In this document: positions 53,601 through 62,358 of the stretch, in pieces
Position numbering within the stretch: position 1 is the first letter of the stretch
Layout of the letters: every line of letters starts with the position of its first letter
Source of the DNA: Pedobacter segetis
Lineage (GTDB): Bacteria; Bacteroidota; Bacteroidia; Sphingobacteriales; Sphingobacteriaceae
Direction of reading: 5' to 3'
DNA length: 64,000 bases
Assembly (NCBI RefSeq): GCF_016623585.1
Contig: NZ_JAEHFY010000020.1
Span: forward strand, 1-64,000
The notes under the pieces: generated by a model
What the model saw: only the letters and a program-made list of their open reading frames with translations
Told to the model about the DNA's origin: nothing
Databases searched by the model: none
Made by a program: the position numbers and the translations under genes

Positions 53601-53656
53601 GCGCTAACAATTGAAACGGCATCCCCGCCTGTACGGGCAGGCGTGTTAAAGCACCC
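53601..53656. repeat. REP-like palindromic element, copy 1
   Basis: The unit reads GCGCTAACA...CGGCATCCCCGCCTG-TA-CGGGCAGGC-GTGTTAAAGCACCC. It has an inner hairpin (GCCTG/CAGGC) and outer arms that pair loosely (GCTAACA/TGTTAAAGC). A second, longer copy is at 63224-63345. Confidence 0.55.
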
Positions 53657-53682
53657 ATAAAACCTTAATATACCCTCATCAA

Positions 53683-55050
53683 TTAATGCTTTACAAACTC
53701 TTCTGCGCTCAATAAAGTTCCTTGGGTGTATTTCTCTGAATGTTGGCTCTCATCTAAACCCAGTTCTTCTTCTTCTTCGCTTACCCTTATTGGTTCTATA
53801 AAGTTTACCAGTTTAAAAATGGCATAAGAAACACCAAAGCTATAAATTACGGTTATAAACAATGTTTTCATTTGTACTAAGAAAAAAGCAATATTCCCAA
53901 AAAACAAACCATCATTACCAGCCGGGTTAATCATTTTAGAAGCAAAAATACCTGTCATGATAACGCCCACCATTCCGCCGATCCCGTGGCAAGGAAACAC
54001 GTCTAAAGTATCATCTAACTTAGATTTAGATTTTATAGAGACCGCTACATTAGATATTAAAGATGCAATGGTGCCTATAAAAATACTATGGGGGATACTT
54101 ACAAAACCCGCAGCTGGCGTAATTGCTACTAAGCCTACAACCGCACCGATACAAAAGCCCAATACAGATGGTTTTTTGCCCCTTACCACGTCAAAAAACA
54201 TCCATGTTATACCTGCCGCAGCTGCTGCAGTATTGGTAGTTGCAAAAGCAGAAACCGCTAAACCATTTGCTGCCAATGCAGAACCGGCGTTAAAGCCAAA
54301 CCAACCAAACCATAATAAGCCAGTACCTATTAAAACATAAGGAATGTTGGTTGGCGGAATTTCTTTATGTTCTAGATGTACTTTTCTACGTTTTAAAACC
54401 ATGGCTCCCGCTAATGCAGCGCAGCCAGCAGAAATATGGACAACTGTTCCACCGGCAAAATCCAAAGCCCCCAACTGAAACAAGAAACCATCTGGATGCC
54501 AGGTCCAATGTGCTAAAGGTGCATAAACAAATATGCTGAACAGTACGGTAAACAAAATATAAGAAGTAAATTTTATCCGTTCGGCAACCGCCCCAACAAC
54601 CAAACCCGGGGTAATTACCGCAAACATCAATTGAAAAAACGCAAACAACGTTCTGGGTATGGTAGGTGCCAATGGCCAGGGCCCAGAAGAAGCAACGTCT
54701 TTAAAAAATAAATGCGTGAAAGGGTTACCAATAAAACCGTGGATGTCTTCGCCAAAGCATAAACTATAACCAACAACTATCCATAATACACCAACAACCC
54801 CAGTTGCTACTACGCTCTTGATCATGGTGGATAAAATATTTTTCCTGTGCACCATTCCTCCATAAAAGAAAGCCAAGCCGGGTGTCATGATAAAAACCAG
54901 GGCGGTTGCTATTAAAATAAATGTGATATCTGCTTGGTTGTATTTAGATTCATCAGCGAAATTGGGCAATACTTTTATAAAAAGTGCTGAAATTGAAATT
55001 GCTAAAAAGATTACAAATGGCAAGTATCTTTTTAAAGGAGTTGTGTTCAT
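53683..55050 (-). CDS. amt: ammonium transporter
   Basis: The 455-residue Amt protein has eleven or more helices and the family segments TPGLAFFYGGMV (first signature), DFAGGTVVHISAG (with the twin-His region) and FPCHGIGGMVG. The N-terminus has an extra hydrophobic segment (residues 10-28) that may be a signal. The C-terminal cytoplasmic tail (about 415-455) is acidic. No glnK gene is beside it, although such pairing is common. The gene converges on cbpM. It conducts ammonium across the inner membrane. Confidence 0.93.
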   Translation of the reverse strand: MNTTPLKRYLPFVIFLAISISALFIKVLPNFADESKYNQADITFILIATALVFIMTPGLAFFYGGMVHRKNILSTMIKSVVATGVVGVLWIVVGYSLCFGEDIHGFIGNPFTHLFFKDVASSGPWPLAPTIPRTLFAFFQLMFAVITPGLVVGAVAERIKFTSYILFTVLFSIFVYAPLAHWTWHPDGFLFQLGALDFAGGTVVHISAGCAALAGAMVLKRRKVHLEHKEIPPTNIPYVLIGTGLLWFGWFGFNAGSALAANGLAVSAFATTNTAAAAAGITWMFFDVVRGKKPSVLGFCIGAVVGLVAITPAAGFVSIPHSIFIGTIASLISNVAVSIKSKSKLDDTLDVFPCHGIGGMVGVIMTGIFASKMINPAGNDGLFFGNIAFFLVQMKTLFITVIYSFGVSYAIFKLVNFIEPIRVSEEEEELGLDESQHSEKYTQGTLLSAEEFVKH

Positions 55051-55257
55051 TTTTTAAATAACGTTTAAATTTTAGACAATTATCTAAAATATTTTCCAAT
55101 ATTTCATATTTTTATTAAAAAAATATAATCAATATCATGTTTTTAACCTTATAATTTCACTTTTTTATCATAATTGATAAAATTACCGGCTAAATTCTGC
55201 AAAAAAAGAATAGAATAAATCAATAAACAATAGTCATAATGATTTGTTAAATAGATT

Positions 55258-55725
55258 ATGAAAACTTATACATTACATTATCAACAAAAAATACCCATCT
55301 CATTAGAAAAAGCTTGGGATTTTTTCTCTTCTCCGTTAAATCTATCCAAGATTACCCCAAAAAGTATGTCTTTTATAGTTACCTCTGATTATACCGAAAA
55401 AACTAAGATGTATGAAGGGATGATCATTACCTATAAGGTTTCTCCTCTTTTAGGAATAAAAATGGATTGGATGACGGAGATTACCACCGTAAAAGAGAAT
55501 AAATATTTTATTGACGAGCAACGTTTTGGTCCGTTTAAATTTTGGCACCACGAGCATCATTTTGAAGAAATTGAAGGCGGTGTATTAATGACCGATAAAT
55601 TAACCTATGCCATACCCTATGGGATTATCGGCCAATTAGCTAACTCAATAATGGTTTCTAAACAAACCAAAGAGATTTTTGATTTTAGGGTTAAGGCGGT
55701 GGATGAAATTTTTGGTGTTTATTAA
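55258..55725 (+). CDS. SRPBCC-superfamily protein
   Basis: The 155-residue protein has the START/SRPBCC fold pattern: YTLHYQQKIPISLEKAWDFF, SPLNLSKITPKSM, then strands and the final helix (TKEIFDFRVKAVDEIFG). The family binds lipids or other hydrophobic ligands in a deep pocket. Related proteins are annotated as cell-division inhibitor-like or cyclase-like; no precise role can be given. It is a lone gene. Confidence 0.82.
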   Translation: MKTYTLHYQQKIPISLEKAWDFFSSPLNLSKITPKSMSFIVTSDYTEKTKMYEGMIITYKVSPLLGIKMDWMTEITTVKENKYFIDEQRFGPFKFWHHEHHFEEIEGGVLMTDKLTYAIPYGIIGQLANSIMVSKQTKEIFDFRVKAVDEIFGVY

Positions 55726-55746
55726 GTTCATTGGTTCATTAGTAGA

Positions 55747-55770
55747 TGCGTTATGGCAATTAGGTCATTT
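55747..55770. repeat. direct repeat flanking the YdeI-like gene, left copy
   Basis: TGCGTTATGGCAATTAGGTCATTT here matches TGCGTTATGGCAATGAGGTCATTG at 56331. Just before it stand TTCATTGGTTCATTAG units. Pedobacter-like genomes have degenerate GGTCATTGGTTCATT intergenic runs, so this may be one of these. Confidence 0.45.
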
Positions 55771-55793
55771 GTAATTGGTTAGCAGTAATTTTT

Positions 55794-56264
55794 TTAATTT
55801 AACTGTTCAAGTTTTGAAATAAATTTTACGATCTTTTCTACTTTCTGATCTTCAGTAGCGGTTGAATTTATGTTTTGCATTATTTCATTTTGTTCCTCAA
55901 TTTTAAGTTTGTTGAATATATTTAATACCCCAGCATCTTTGAAACATTCAAAAATCATTTCATCTTTATTGTTTTCTTCGGTGTTTTTATTTTCAAGATA
56001 AAGAGTAACATAGACAAAATCTCCAGCACCTTTTCCAATAGAATTTCTAATTTCAGAGTTTACCGCCATTTTTTTGTCGGCGTTTTTCATCGGACCTAAA
56101 TTCTTATTTTTAATTTCTAAATTGTCTATCTTACCAGATACTTTTAAATCTCCCCATTTTCCTTTGATATCTTTAGTATTGGGTATAATCAATTGATAAG
56201 TCCAAGCACCATTCCCAGGGATATATTGAATTTCTAATTTTTCATTTTCTACTACAAAATTCAT
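55794..56264 (-). CDS. DUF1905/YdeI (OmdA)-like protein
   Basis: The 156-residue protein has a DUF1905-like beta domain (about residues 8-95: GKWGDLKVSGKIDNL, VNSEIRNSIGKGAGDFVYV) and a C-terminal helical part (about 100-156) like the YdeI/OmpD-associated family. Relatives are called bacteriocin-protection proteins, but the mechanism is unclear. It lies alone between two similar 24-base repeats, and its base composition is more AT-rich than its neighbours. The call is moderate because the sequence is divergent. Confidence 0.6.
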   Translation of the reverse strand: MNFVVENEKLEIQYIPGNGAWTYQLIIPNTKDIKGKWGDLKVSGKIDNLEIKNKNLGPMKNADKKMAVNSEIRNSIGKGAGDFVYVTLYLENKNTEENNKDEMIFECFKDAGVLNIFNKLKIEEQNEIMQNINSTATEDQKVEKIVKFISKLEQLN

Positions 56265-56330
56265 GGTTCTAATTCAAGTTTTTAGTTTCTTTTCTTTCTA
56301 TCTGGAAACATTACTGTTAACTGTAGTACT

Positions 56331-56360
56331 TGCGTTATGGCAATGAGGTCATTGGTTCAT
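56331..56360. repeat. direct repeat flanking the YdeI-like gene, right copy
   Basis: TGCGTTATGGCAATGAGGTC and following ATTGGTTCAT. It matches the left copy at 55747 apart from two bases over the first 24. Confidence 0.45.
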
Positions 56361-56402
56361 AAATATTTTAATTTGATTACGATCCTAATAAACCTTAAAG
56401 AT

Positions 56403-57392
56403 CTAATGAAGTATTTCAACTAATGAACTTTTACTGTATTTGCTTCCTTGCACCACTCCTTTCCTCTCGATCTCATTATCAATAAAAGTTTGGATTTCAG
56501 ATTTCCTTAATCCCCATTTTGGGGCAATGAGCATCTCTAAATCAGATATTCCGAAAAGACGTTGTATTACAACCTCAGGGCGTATCAGTGGTAAAAGTTC
56601 ACAAAGAAAATCGGCGTATTCTTGTAAGGAGAACAGTTTGAAAGGATCTTTTTTGTATTTAGCACCCATTATAGAACCTTCTACAATATGTAAATGATGG
56701 AATTTTACGAAATTGATCTGTGGAAAGCGATTGATCTCATCGGCGTAAGCCAACATCATTTCTTTTGTTTCTCCGGGCAAACCGAAAATGGTGTGTACAC
56801 AAATATCCAGCTTAGATTTTGTCAACAAGCCCATCACATCAACAAACTCGTCATGAGAGCAACCTCTATTAATTTGTGAAAGCGTTTGGTTATAGATAGA
56901 CTCCATTCCCATTTCCAGATCCACATCTACCCTATCGGTATAACTTTCTAATAAAGTTATTTTTTCTTTATCTATACAATCTGGCCTGGTACCAACAGAA
57001 AGGCCAACAACATTTGTCATATCCACACTTAAAGCCTCATCATACATTATTTTAAGATAGTGCGCAGGCGCATAAGTATTGGTGTTGGGCTGAAAATAGA
57101 TAATGAATTTTTCTGCCTTATAATGTTTCCAAGCTCTTTCCATCCCAAATTCTATTTGTTCTTTCATAGAAGCCATGGTGCGTGAAGTTGGTGTAAAAGA
57201 ATCTACATTGCAATAGGTACAGCCCCCGTAGCCCTTAGAACCGTCTCTATTGGGGCAAGTAAAGCCCCCATCTACAATAACTTTGTAAACCCGTTTTACT
57301 TTATACTTGTTTTTTAAGTATGCACTGTAGTAGTTATAATTCTTTTCGCCGAAGGCTAATGCTTTTTCCAATGTCAAATGATATTTTTGCAA
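56403..57392 (-). CDS. radical SAM protein of the TIGR01212/YhcC family
   Basis: The protein has the radical SAM cluster motif with Cys46, Cys58 and Cys61 (FTCPNRDG...GGCTYCN), the longer spacing typical of the TIGR01212/Elp3-like group. LSVGTRPDCI, DRVDVDLEMGMES and HTIFGLPGETKEMM also fit. It would bind a [4Fe-4S] cluster and S-adenosylmethionine; the substrate is not known. No ATG or GTG occurs near the N-terminus. TTG at 57392 gives the longest product, but TTG at 57377 or 57371 is as likely, because a -7 box overlaps the first. Confidence 0.87.
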   Translation of the reverse strand: MQKYHLTLEKALAFGEKNYNYYSAYLKNKYKVKRVYKVIVDGGFTCPNRDGSKGYGGCTYCNVDSFTPTSRTMASMKEQIEFGMERAWKHYKAEKFIIYFQPNTNTYAPAHYLKIMYDEALSVDMTNVVGLSVGTRPDCIDKEKITLLESYTDRVDVDLEMGMESIYNQTLSQINRGCSHDEFVDVMGLLTKSKLDICVHTIFGLPGETKEMMLAYADEINRFPQINFVKFHHLHIVEGSIMGAKYKKDPFKLFSLQEYADFLCELLPLIRPEVVIQRLFGISDLEMLIAPKWGLRKSEIQTFIDNEIERKGVVQGSKYSKSSLVEILH

Positions 57393-57397
57393 AGATA
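57390..57397 (-). promoter_or_regulatory. possible -7 box for the radical SAM gene
   Basis: The minus strand reads TATCTTTG, matching TAnnTTTG, and overlaps the first TTG start candidate. If it is used, translation must begin at a later TTG. Confidence 0.35.
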
Positions 57398-57429
57398 CGA
57401 ATAGATAATCAATCTAAAATTGAGGTGAG

Positions 57430-58383
57430 ATGCTGAGAATATACTATAAGAAAAATACCCGTTTGGCCAAAGAGTCTGATGTGGGGATTTTACGGGAAAT
57501 ACCGATGCAAGATATGGTTTGGGTAGATCTTCAAAACCCAACGGTAGAAGAAAAGATAACCATTGAAACTTATTTCGATATTAAATATTCCTCGGAAGAA
57601 GAATCACAAGAAATAGAAAGCTCTTCCCGCTTTAGCGAAATGGACAATGAGATCATCATCAACTCCAACTTTTTATCGGTTAGGGAAAACAGTTTCGAGT
57701 ACAATCCGGTATCTATCATCCTCGAAAAAGGGATTTTATTCACCTATCGGGATGATGATTTGAAAACTTTTAGCGAATCGGTAAAGAAAATAAAATCTAA
57801 CCCAACGTTGTATATCAATGGCTATCAGATACTTTCTACCATTTTAGAAACCTGTATTGATCAAGATGCAGATTTGATAGAGAATATAGCAAAAGAGATT
57901 GCCGAACTAAATAAAAGCTTAAAAGCCACCAATGAGCGTGTTGATGAGGATGATCTGCTAAAGATTTCTTCTCTTCAGAACGATAATATGATGTTAAGGG
58001 AAAACATCATCGATAAACAGAGGTTGCTATCTTCCCTGATAAAATCCTCGGTATTCCCACCAGAATATATGGGCGTTCTAAAAATCATGATCAAAGATAT
58101 CAGCTCGCTTTTAGAACACAATAAGTTTGCTTTTGAAAGGCTAGAATATTTGCAAGATACTTTTATGGGTTTGATCAATATAGACCAAAACCGGATCATC
58201 AAAATATTTACCGTAGCTACGGTAGCCTTTATGCCCCCAACTTTAATTGCCAGTATTTATGGGATGAATTTTAGCTTGATGCCAGAATTAGAATGGAAAT
58301 ATGGTTATCTGATTGCCATATTGTTTATGGTATTATCCTCTTTAGGAACCTTGGTGTATTTTAAGAAAAGGAATTGGTTGTGA
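57430..58383 (+). CDS. corA: CorA-family magnesium/cobalt transporter
   Basis: The 317-residue protein has a cytoplasmic alpha/beta and long-helix domain (about residues 1-255) and two C-terminal membrane helices. Between them lies the signature YGMNF in IASIYGMNFSLMPELEWKYG. This defines the CorA pentameric Mg2+ channel. The gene ends with TGA at 58381-58383, immediately against the converging stop of the next gene, so both share the palindrome TGATCA. Confidence 0.92.
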   Translation: MLRIYYKKNTRLAKESDVGILREIPMQDMVWVDLQNPTVEEKITIETYFDIKYSSEEESQEIESSSRFSEMDNEIIINSNFLSVRENSFEYNPVSIILEKGILFTYRDDDLKTFSESVKKIKSNPTLYINGYQILSTILETCIDQDADLIENIAKEIAELNKSLKATNERVDEDDLLKISSLQNDNMMLRENIIDKQRLLSSLIKSSVFPPEYMGVLKIMIKDISSLLEHNKFAFERLEYLQDTFMGLINIDQNRIIKIFTVATVAFMPPTLIASIYGMNFSLMPELEWKYGYLIAILFMVLSSLGTLVYFKKRNWL

Positions 58384-58917
58384 TCAAAAGATGCTCTTTA
58401 TCCCATCAAAAACAGATTCGAAAAATGTTGGGATTGATAAACCTTTACTGTAATAGAAATAACCCAACACCAATAGGAAAAATATAACTATACCAATCAG
58501 TTTTCTAAATAAGTAACCAATCAATATCAACCCGATAGGTATAGAAATAAGCAAATACCAATTTATTTTATAAGGGTTTAGATCGCCCTCTTTTTTATAA
58601 ATAAAATACAAGTTAGAATGGCTGCCACTATCGTTTAGATGCTTAAAAAAAACAAATGCAGATTTTTCTATCTGTAGCTGACAAACAGCTACGCCATCAT
58701 GAAAATTGAGTTCTTGCTTAAATCCGTTTACAGAGAAATTAAAAACACCGTTAATGTTTTCTAGCGGCACACCTAAAGAATCTGTGGCTATAATGGCTAG
58801 TTTTTGGTTCTTTAAAAGATTTTCTTTTACGATAAAATAATCTATTTTTTGATTATCCGCTTTTACCCCAATTATAAGAATTAATAAAAATAAAACGGTA
58901 ACCAGCAGTCTTTTCAT
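58384..58917 (-). CDS. hypothetical membrane protein with signal peptide
   Basis: The 177-residue protein has a signal peptide (residues 1-20, ending VKA), an extracytoplasmic domain of about 95 residues with beta-type strands (ENINGVFNFSVNGFKQEL), and two C-terminal hydrophobic helices (about 123-140 and 143-160). I recognise no family. It converges on corA with no gap between the stop codons, which may couple the two by shared transcript ends. Confidence 0.7.
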   Translation of the reverse strand: MKRLLVTVLFLLILIIGVKADNQKIDYFIVKENLLKNQKLAIIATDSLGVPLENINGVFNFSVNGFKQELNFHDGVAVCQLQIEKSAFVFFKHLNDSGSHSNLYFIYKKEGDLNPYKINWYLLISIPIGLILIGYLFRKLIGIVIFFLLVLGYFYYSKGLSIPTFFESVFDGIKSIF

Positions 58918-58982
58918 TTGAGAACAAATTTTGATAAGCCAATATGTGAAAAAACATTAGGTTTTTATCCATAAAAAGTAAA

Positions 58983-59013
58983 AATCCTTATCGTATCTTA
59001 AACAATAAGGATT
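58983..59013 (-). terminator. terminator of the small gene at 59030
   Basis: AATCCTTAT and ATAAGGATT form a 9-bp stem. On the minus strand it is followed by TTTTTACTTTTT. Confidence 0.6.
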
Positions 59014-59029
59014 AAATCTTTTCAGATTT

Positions 59030-59236
59030 TCATTTTTCATCTGGAAGTAAGGACCCTACAAAAGCTTTGCCTTCGGCGGTTATTACCGCGGTAAGCTTAT
59101 CTTCTTCTTCCCAATTTATTTTGATGTAACCTAATCTTTCCAATTCTTCATATTCGGCTTGCATACCCCCTAATATGGAAGAATGTTGCTGATGAAAAAT
59201 TGTTCTCATTAAAGCTATTAATTCTGACCTTTCCAT
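59030..59236 (-). CDS. small hypothetical protein, possibly winged-helix-like
   Basis: A 68-residue protein with an N-terminal helix (SELIALMRTIFHQQH), then EELERLGYIKINWEEEDKL and a beta-hairpin-like end (AVITAEGKAFVG). The pattern of a helix, 'LGYI', strand and TAEGKAF resembles the tail of small winged-helix proteins, but I cannot name a family. It has its own terminator, which supports a real gene. Confidence 0.6.
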   Translation of the reverse strand: MERSELIALMRTIFHQQHSSILGGMQAEYEELERLGYIKINWEEEDKLTAVITAEGKAFVGSLLPDEK

Positions 59237-59325
59237 TTGCTTATTTGTTGATTTGTACTGTTAAACGTTAAACAAAATTTAAGCCGTAATATTTATTTAA
59301 TTGAATTGATTTTTTATTTCTGATA

Positions 59326-59333
59326 TAATTTTG
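59326..59333 (+). promoter_or_regulatory. -7 box for the phosphosugar mutase
   Basis: TAATTTTG matches TAnnTTTG, 36 bases before the ATG. A weak ATTG lies 17 bases upstream. Confidence 0.35.
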
Positions 59334-59369
59334 TTCTACTAACTTTACAACAGATAAATTATCCCTGAA

Positions 59370-61106
59370 ATGCAAGAATTAGATAAAGCGACCCAAGAAA
59401 AGGTAAACCAATGGTTAAATGGTAGTTACGATAAAAACACCAAGGCCGAGATTCAAAAGTTGATTGACCAGAAAGCTTATACAGAACTGACCGATGCTTT
59501 TTATAAAGATCTTGAGTTTGGTACGGGTGGTTTACGGGGCATTATGGGTGCCGGTTCTAATAGGGTAAACAAATATACCATTGGTGCAGCTACACAAGGT
59601 TTGGCCAATTTTTTAAAGAATAAATACCCAAACCAAAAAATAAAAGTTGCCATTGCACATGATAGCAGAAACAATTCTGATGTTTTGGGCAAAGTTACGG
59701 CCGATGTTTTTTCTGCTAACGACATCCATGTTTATTTCTTTAAAGCATTACGCCCAACCCCAGAGCTTTCATTTGCCGTACGTAAACTCGGTTGCCAAAG
59801 CGGTGTGATGCTTACGGCCTCTCATAATCCGAAAGAATATAACGGTTATAAAGCTTACGGAGAAGATGGTGGGCAATTTGTTGCACCAGATGATAAGGCA
59901 GTTATGCAAGAGGTGGGCAAAATTACAACCGTTGACGATATAAAATTTGAAGTTAAACCAGAAAACATCTCTTATATAGGTGAAGAAATCGACGCAGATT
60001 ATTTAAAGAAAATCACTTCGCTTTCGGTTTCACCGGATGCCATTAAACGCCAAAAAGATCTAAAAATAGTTTACTCGCCCATCCATGGCACAGGAATTAC
60101 CTTAGTACCGAAAGCCTTAGAGATGTTTGGCTTTGAAAACGTAATTTTAGTTGATGAGCAAACCACCCCAGATGGCAATTTCCCAACGGTGGTTTATCCC
60201 AATCCAGAAGAAAAAGAAGCTTTAACGCTTGCGCTTAAAAAAGCAAAAGAAACAGATGCCGATTTGGTTTTAGCAACCGATCCAGATGCCGATAGAGTTG
60301 GTATTGCCGTTAAAAACCACAGAGGCGAATTTGAGCTGCTAAACGGTAACCAAACCGGTTCTTTATTGATCAATTATATGTTAGAGGCTTGGGAAAAAGA
60401 AGGAAAACTTACTGGTAAAGAATATGTTATCAAAACCATCGTTACCACTTATTTAATTGATAAAATTGCTAAGAGTAAAAAAGTAAATTGCTACAACACC
60501 TTAACTGGCTTTAAATTTATCGGCCAAGTGATGGAAGAAAAACTTGGGAAAGAAACTTTTATAGCGGGCGGAGAAGAGAGCTACGGTTATCTGGTTGGCG
60601 AATTTGTTAGGGATAAAGATGCGGTAGTTTCTGCTGCATTTATTGCCGAGATGACTGCTTTTTACAAAGACAAAGGCAGTAGTTTGTACGATGCCATGAT
60701 CGATATGTATGTGAAATACGGTTTTTTTAAAGAGAAATTGGTTTCAATCACAAAAAAGGGCAAAGCAGGTGCCGAAGAGATTAAAGCGATGATGGAACGT
60801 TTTAGAAACAATCCTCCACAAAACCTAGGCGGTTCTAAAGTGGTTACTTTGAAAGATTATACGCTACAAAAAGAAACAGATTTAAAAACAAAAGCTGCCA
60901 TTGCCTTAGATTTTCCAAAGTCTGATGTTTTGCAGTTTATAACAGAAGATGGTTGTATTATTTCTGCTCGCCCAAGCGGTACAGAACCAAAAATTAAATT
61001 TTATTGCAGCGTAAATGCGCCTTTAACCAAAAAAGAAGATTTTGATAAAGTGAACGCGGCATTAGAATCTAAAGTTGATGAAATAATGAAAGATCTAGAG
61101 GTTTAA
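59370..61106 (+). CDS. phosphoglucomutase/phosphomannomutase
   Basis: This 578-residue alpha-D-phosphohexomutase moves phosphate between C1 and C6 of a hexose. It has the catalytic phosphoserine loop MLTASHNPKEYNGYK, the Mg2+ loop ATDPDADRVG, the sugar loop GGEESYGYLVG and the phosphate-binding loop ARPSGTEPKIKFY. The length and loop forms match the PgcA-like phosphoglucomutases rather than the shorter ManB type. It is a single gene ending before a long palindrome at 61155. Confidence 0.93.
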   Translation: MQELDKATQEKVNQWLNGSYDKNTKAEIQKLIDQKAYTELTDAFYKDLEFGTGGLRGIMGAGSNRVNKYTIGAATQGLANFLKNKYPNQKIKVAIAHDSRNNSDVLGKVTADVFSANDIHVYFFKALRPTPELSFAVRKLGCQSGVMLTASHNPKEYNGYKAYGEDGGQFVAPDDKAVMQEVGKITTVDDIKFEVKPENISYIGEEIDADYLKKITSLSVSPDAIKRQKDLKIVYSPIHGTGITLVPKALEMFGFENVILVDEQTTPDGNFPTVVYPNPEEKEALTLALKKAKETDADLVLATDPDADRVGIAVKNHRGEFELLNGNQTGSLLINYMLEAWEKEGKLTGKEYVIKTIVTTYLIDKIAKSKKVNCYNTLTGFKFIGQVMEEKLGKETFIAGGEESYGYLVGEFVRDKDAVVSAAFIAEMTAFYKDKGSSLYDAMIDMYVKYGFFKEKLVSITKKGKAGAEEIKAMMERFRNNPPQNLGGSKVVTLKDYTLQKETDLKTKAAIALDFPKSDVLQFITEDGCIISARPSGTEPKIKFYCSVNAPLTKKEDFDKVNAALESKVDEIMKDLEV

Positions 61107-61154
61107 GCTTTACAAAAATTTTGATAAGTAATGTAGAGAGATATTGCCAACAAC

Positions 61155-61186
61155 CAATACTGTCCTAAACGTTTAGGACAGTATTG
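61155..61186 (+). terminator. perfect 32-bp palindrome after the mutase gene, probable terminator
   Basis: The half-site CAATACTGTCCTAAAC (61155-61170) is followed at once by its exact reverse complement to 61186. As RNA it folds to a 14-bp stem with an ACGT loop, then TTTTAT comes shortly after. It may also serve as a protein-binding palindrome. Confidence 0.6.
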
Positions 61187-61255
61187 ATTTTATATTAAAA
61201 AATATGGTAATAAAGCTTTTTTGAATTCAAAAATAATAAATTATTAAATTTGATT

Positions 61256-61540
61256 ATGAAAATTGAAATCATAGAAAAAATCAAACTTCTAAAACCCCAA
61301 CTTAAAAAAGATTTTAATGTAGATGAAATTGCTTTGTTTGGTTCATACTCACGCAATGAAGAAACTGAAAAATCTGATTTAGACATCATCGTTAAATTAC
61401 ATAAACCTTTAGGTTTGAAATTTTTGACCTTACTATATTTTTTAGAACATAATTTAAAGCAAAAAGTAGATTTAGTTACAGAACAAGCGCTAAGAAAAAA
61501 TATGAAAAGCCAAATTTTAAGTGAGGCAATATTTATTTAG
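61256..61540 (+). CDS. mntA: MntA-type nucleotidyltransferase antitoxin
   Basis: The 94-residue minimal nucleotidyltransferase has Gly29-Ser30 in ALFGSYSRNE and Asp41/Asp43 in KSDLDIIV, a complete active site. MntA proteins neutralise HepT toxins by adding AMP groups to a tyrosine. The ATG at 61256 is preferred to the TTG at 61250. The gene lies one base before hepT, the normal order for some pairs. Confidence 0.85.
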   Translation: MKIEIIEKIKLLKPQLKKDFNVDEIALFGSYSRNEETEKSDLDIIVKLHKPLGLKFLTLLYFLEHNLKQKVDLVTEQALRKNMKSQILSEAIFI

Positions 61541-61541
61541 T

Positions 61542-61886
61542 ATGAAAAGAAATTATATTCAATTTTTGGAGGATATGGTTTCGTCTATTCGTAAAATAGA
61601 AATTTATACAATAACATACGGTATTTCAGATTTAAGAAACGAAGGAATTTATTATGATGCCGCTCTCAGAAATTTAGAAATTATTGGAGAAGCTTCTAAA
61701 AATATTCCAGATTTAATAAAAGAAAAGTATTCTGATATTTCTTGGAAAGAACTTTATGGTTTAAGAAACATTATATCACACGCTTATTTCGGTATTGATA
61801 TTTCAGAAATTGAATATATCATAGAATATGACTTAGCAGATTTAAAAATTAAACTAGAAAGAATTTTAAATCAAATTGATAAATGA
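61542..61886 (+). CDS. hepT: HEPN-domain toxin HepT
   Basis: The 114-residue HEPN protein carries the R-x4-H-x-Y motif as Arg75, His80 and Tyr82 in GLRNIISHAYFG. Arg and His are the ribonuclease site and Tyr is the residue AMPylated by MntA. The family DUF86 pattern is also seen in YYDAALRNLEIIGEASKNIP. The ATG at 61542 is taken over an upstream start inside mntA. Toxin and antitoxin make a stand-alone defence or stress module. Confidence 0.87.
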   Translation: MKRNYIQFLEDMVSSIRKIEIYTITYGISDLRNEGIYYDAALRNLEIIGEASKNIPDLIKEKYSDISWKELYGLRNIISHAYFGIDISEIEYIIEYDLADLKIKLERILNQIDK

Positions 61887-61986
61887 GTGTCCATTTCATC
61901 AACCTTTTCGATTACGATATTTTACCAATAATAAATAAACCCATTTATCTTGTAATTCTATTTAATAGCCATTACATTTGCAACAA

Positions 61987-62358
61987 ATGATAAAAAAGGT
62001 ATCCTGCATTTTACTAATCGTATTAATTAGCCTTTCTAGTTTTACCAGATTGTTCTATTTCGCAGGGTACGAGCTCAATAAAAATTACATTGCAAAAGAA
62101 CTTTGCATCAATAAAGATAAACCAGAAATGCACTGTAACGGTAAATGTTTTTTAAACCGTAAAATTGCCGAAGCAGAAAAGCAACAACAATCTCAAGAGC
62201 GCAAAACCCAAAAAGACCTTACACAGCAAATCATGCTGATAGCAACCTTTAAAATCAATTTTTATAGCTTAGAAAAAGATATTATTGAAAGCTGTTACCA
62301 AAATAATTACAAATTCATAAAAAGCACCTCTTTTTATCACCCACCACCAACCGTTTGA
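61987..62358 (+). CDS. small membrane-anchored Cys protein before mbnP
   Basis: The 123-residue protein has one hydrophobic N-terminal helix (residues 7-27). A short Cys/His motif follows: Cys40, then His49-Cys50-x-x-x-Cys54 in EMHCNGKCFLNRK. A charged Gln-rich stretch and hydrophobic helix come next. The motif could bind copper or another soft metal. It lies 73 bases before an MbnP-type copper lipoprotein gene. The ATG at 61987 is preferred to the TTG at 61978. A metal role is inference from motif plus neighbour. Confidence 0.65.
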   Translation: MIKKVSCILLIVLISLSSFTRLFYFAGYELNKNYIAKELCINKDKPEMHCNGKCFLNRKIAEAEKQQQSQERKTQKDLTQQIMLIATFKINFYSLEKDIIESCYQNNYKFIKSTSFYHPPPTV

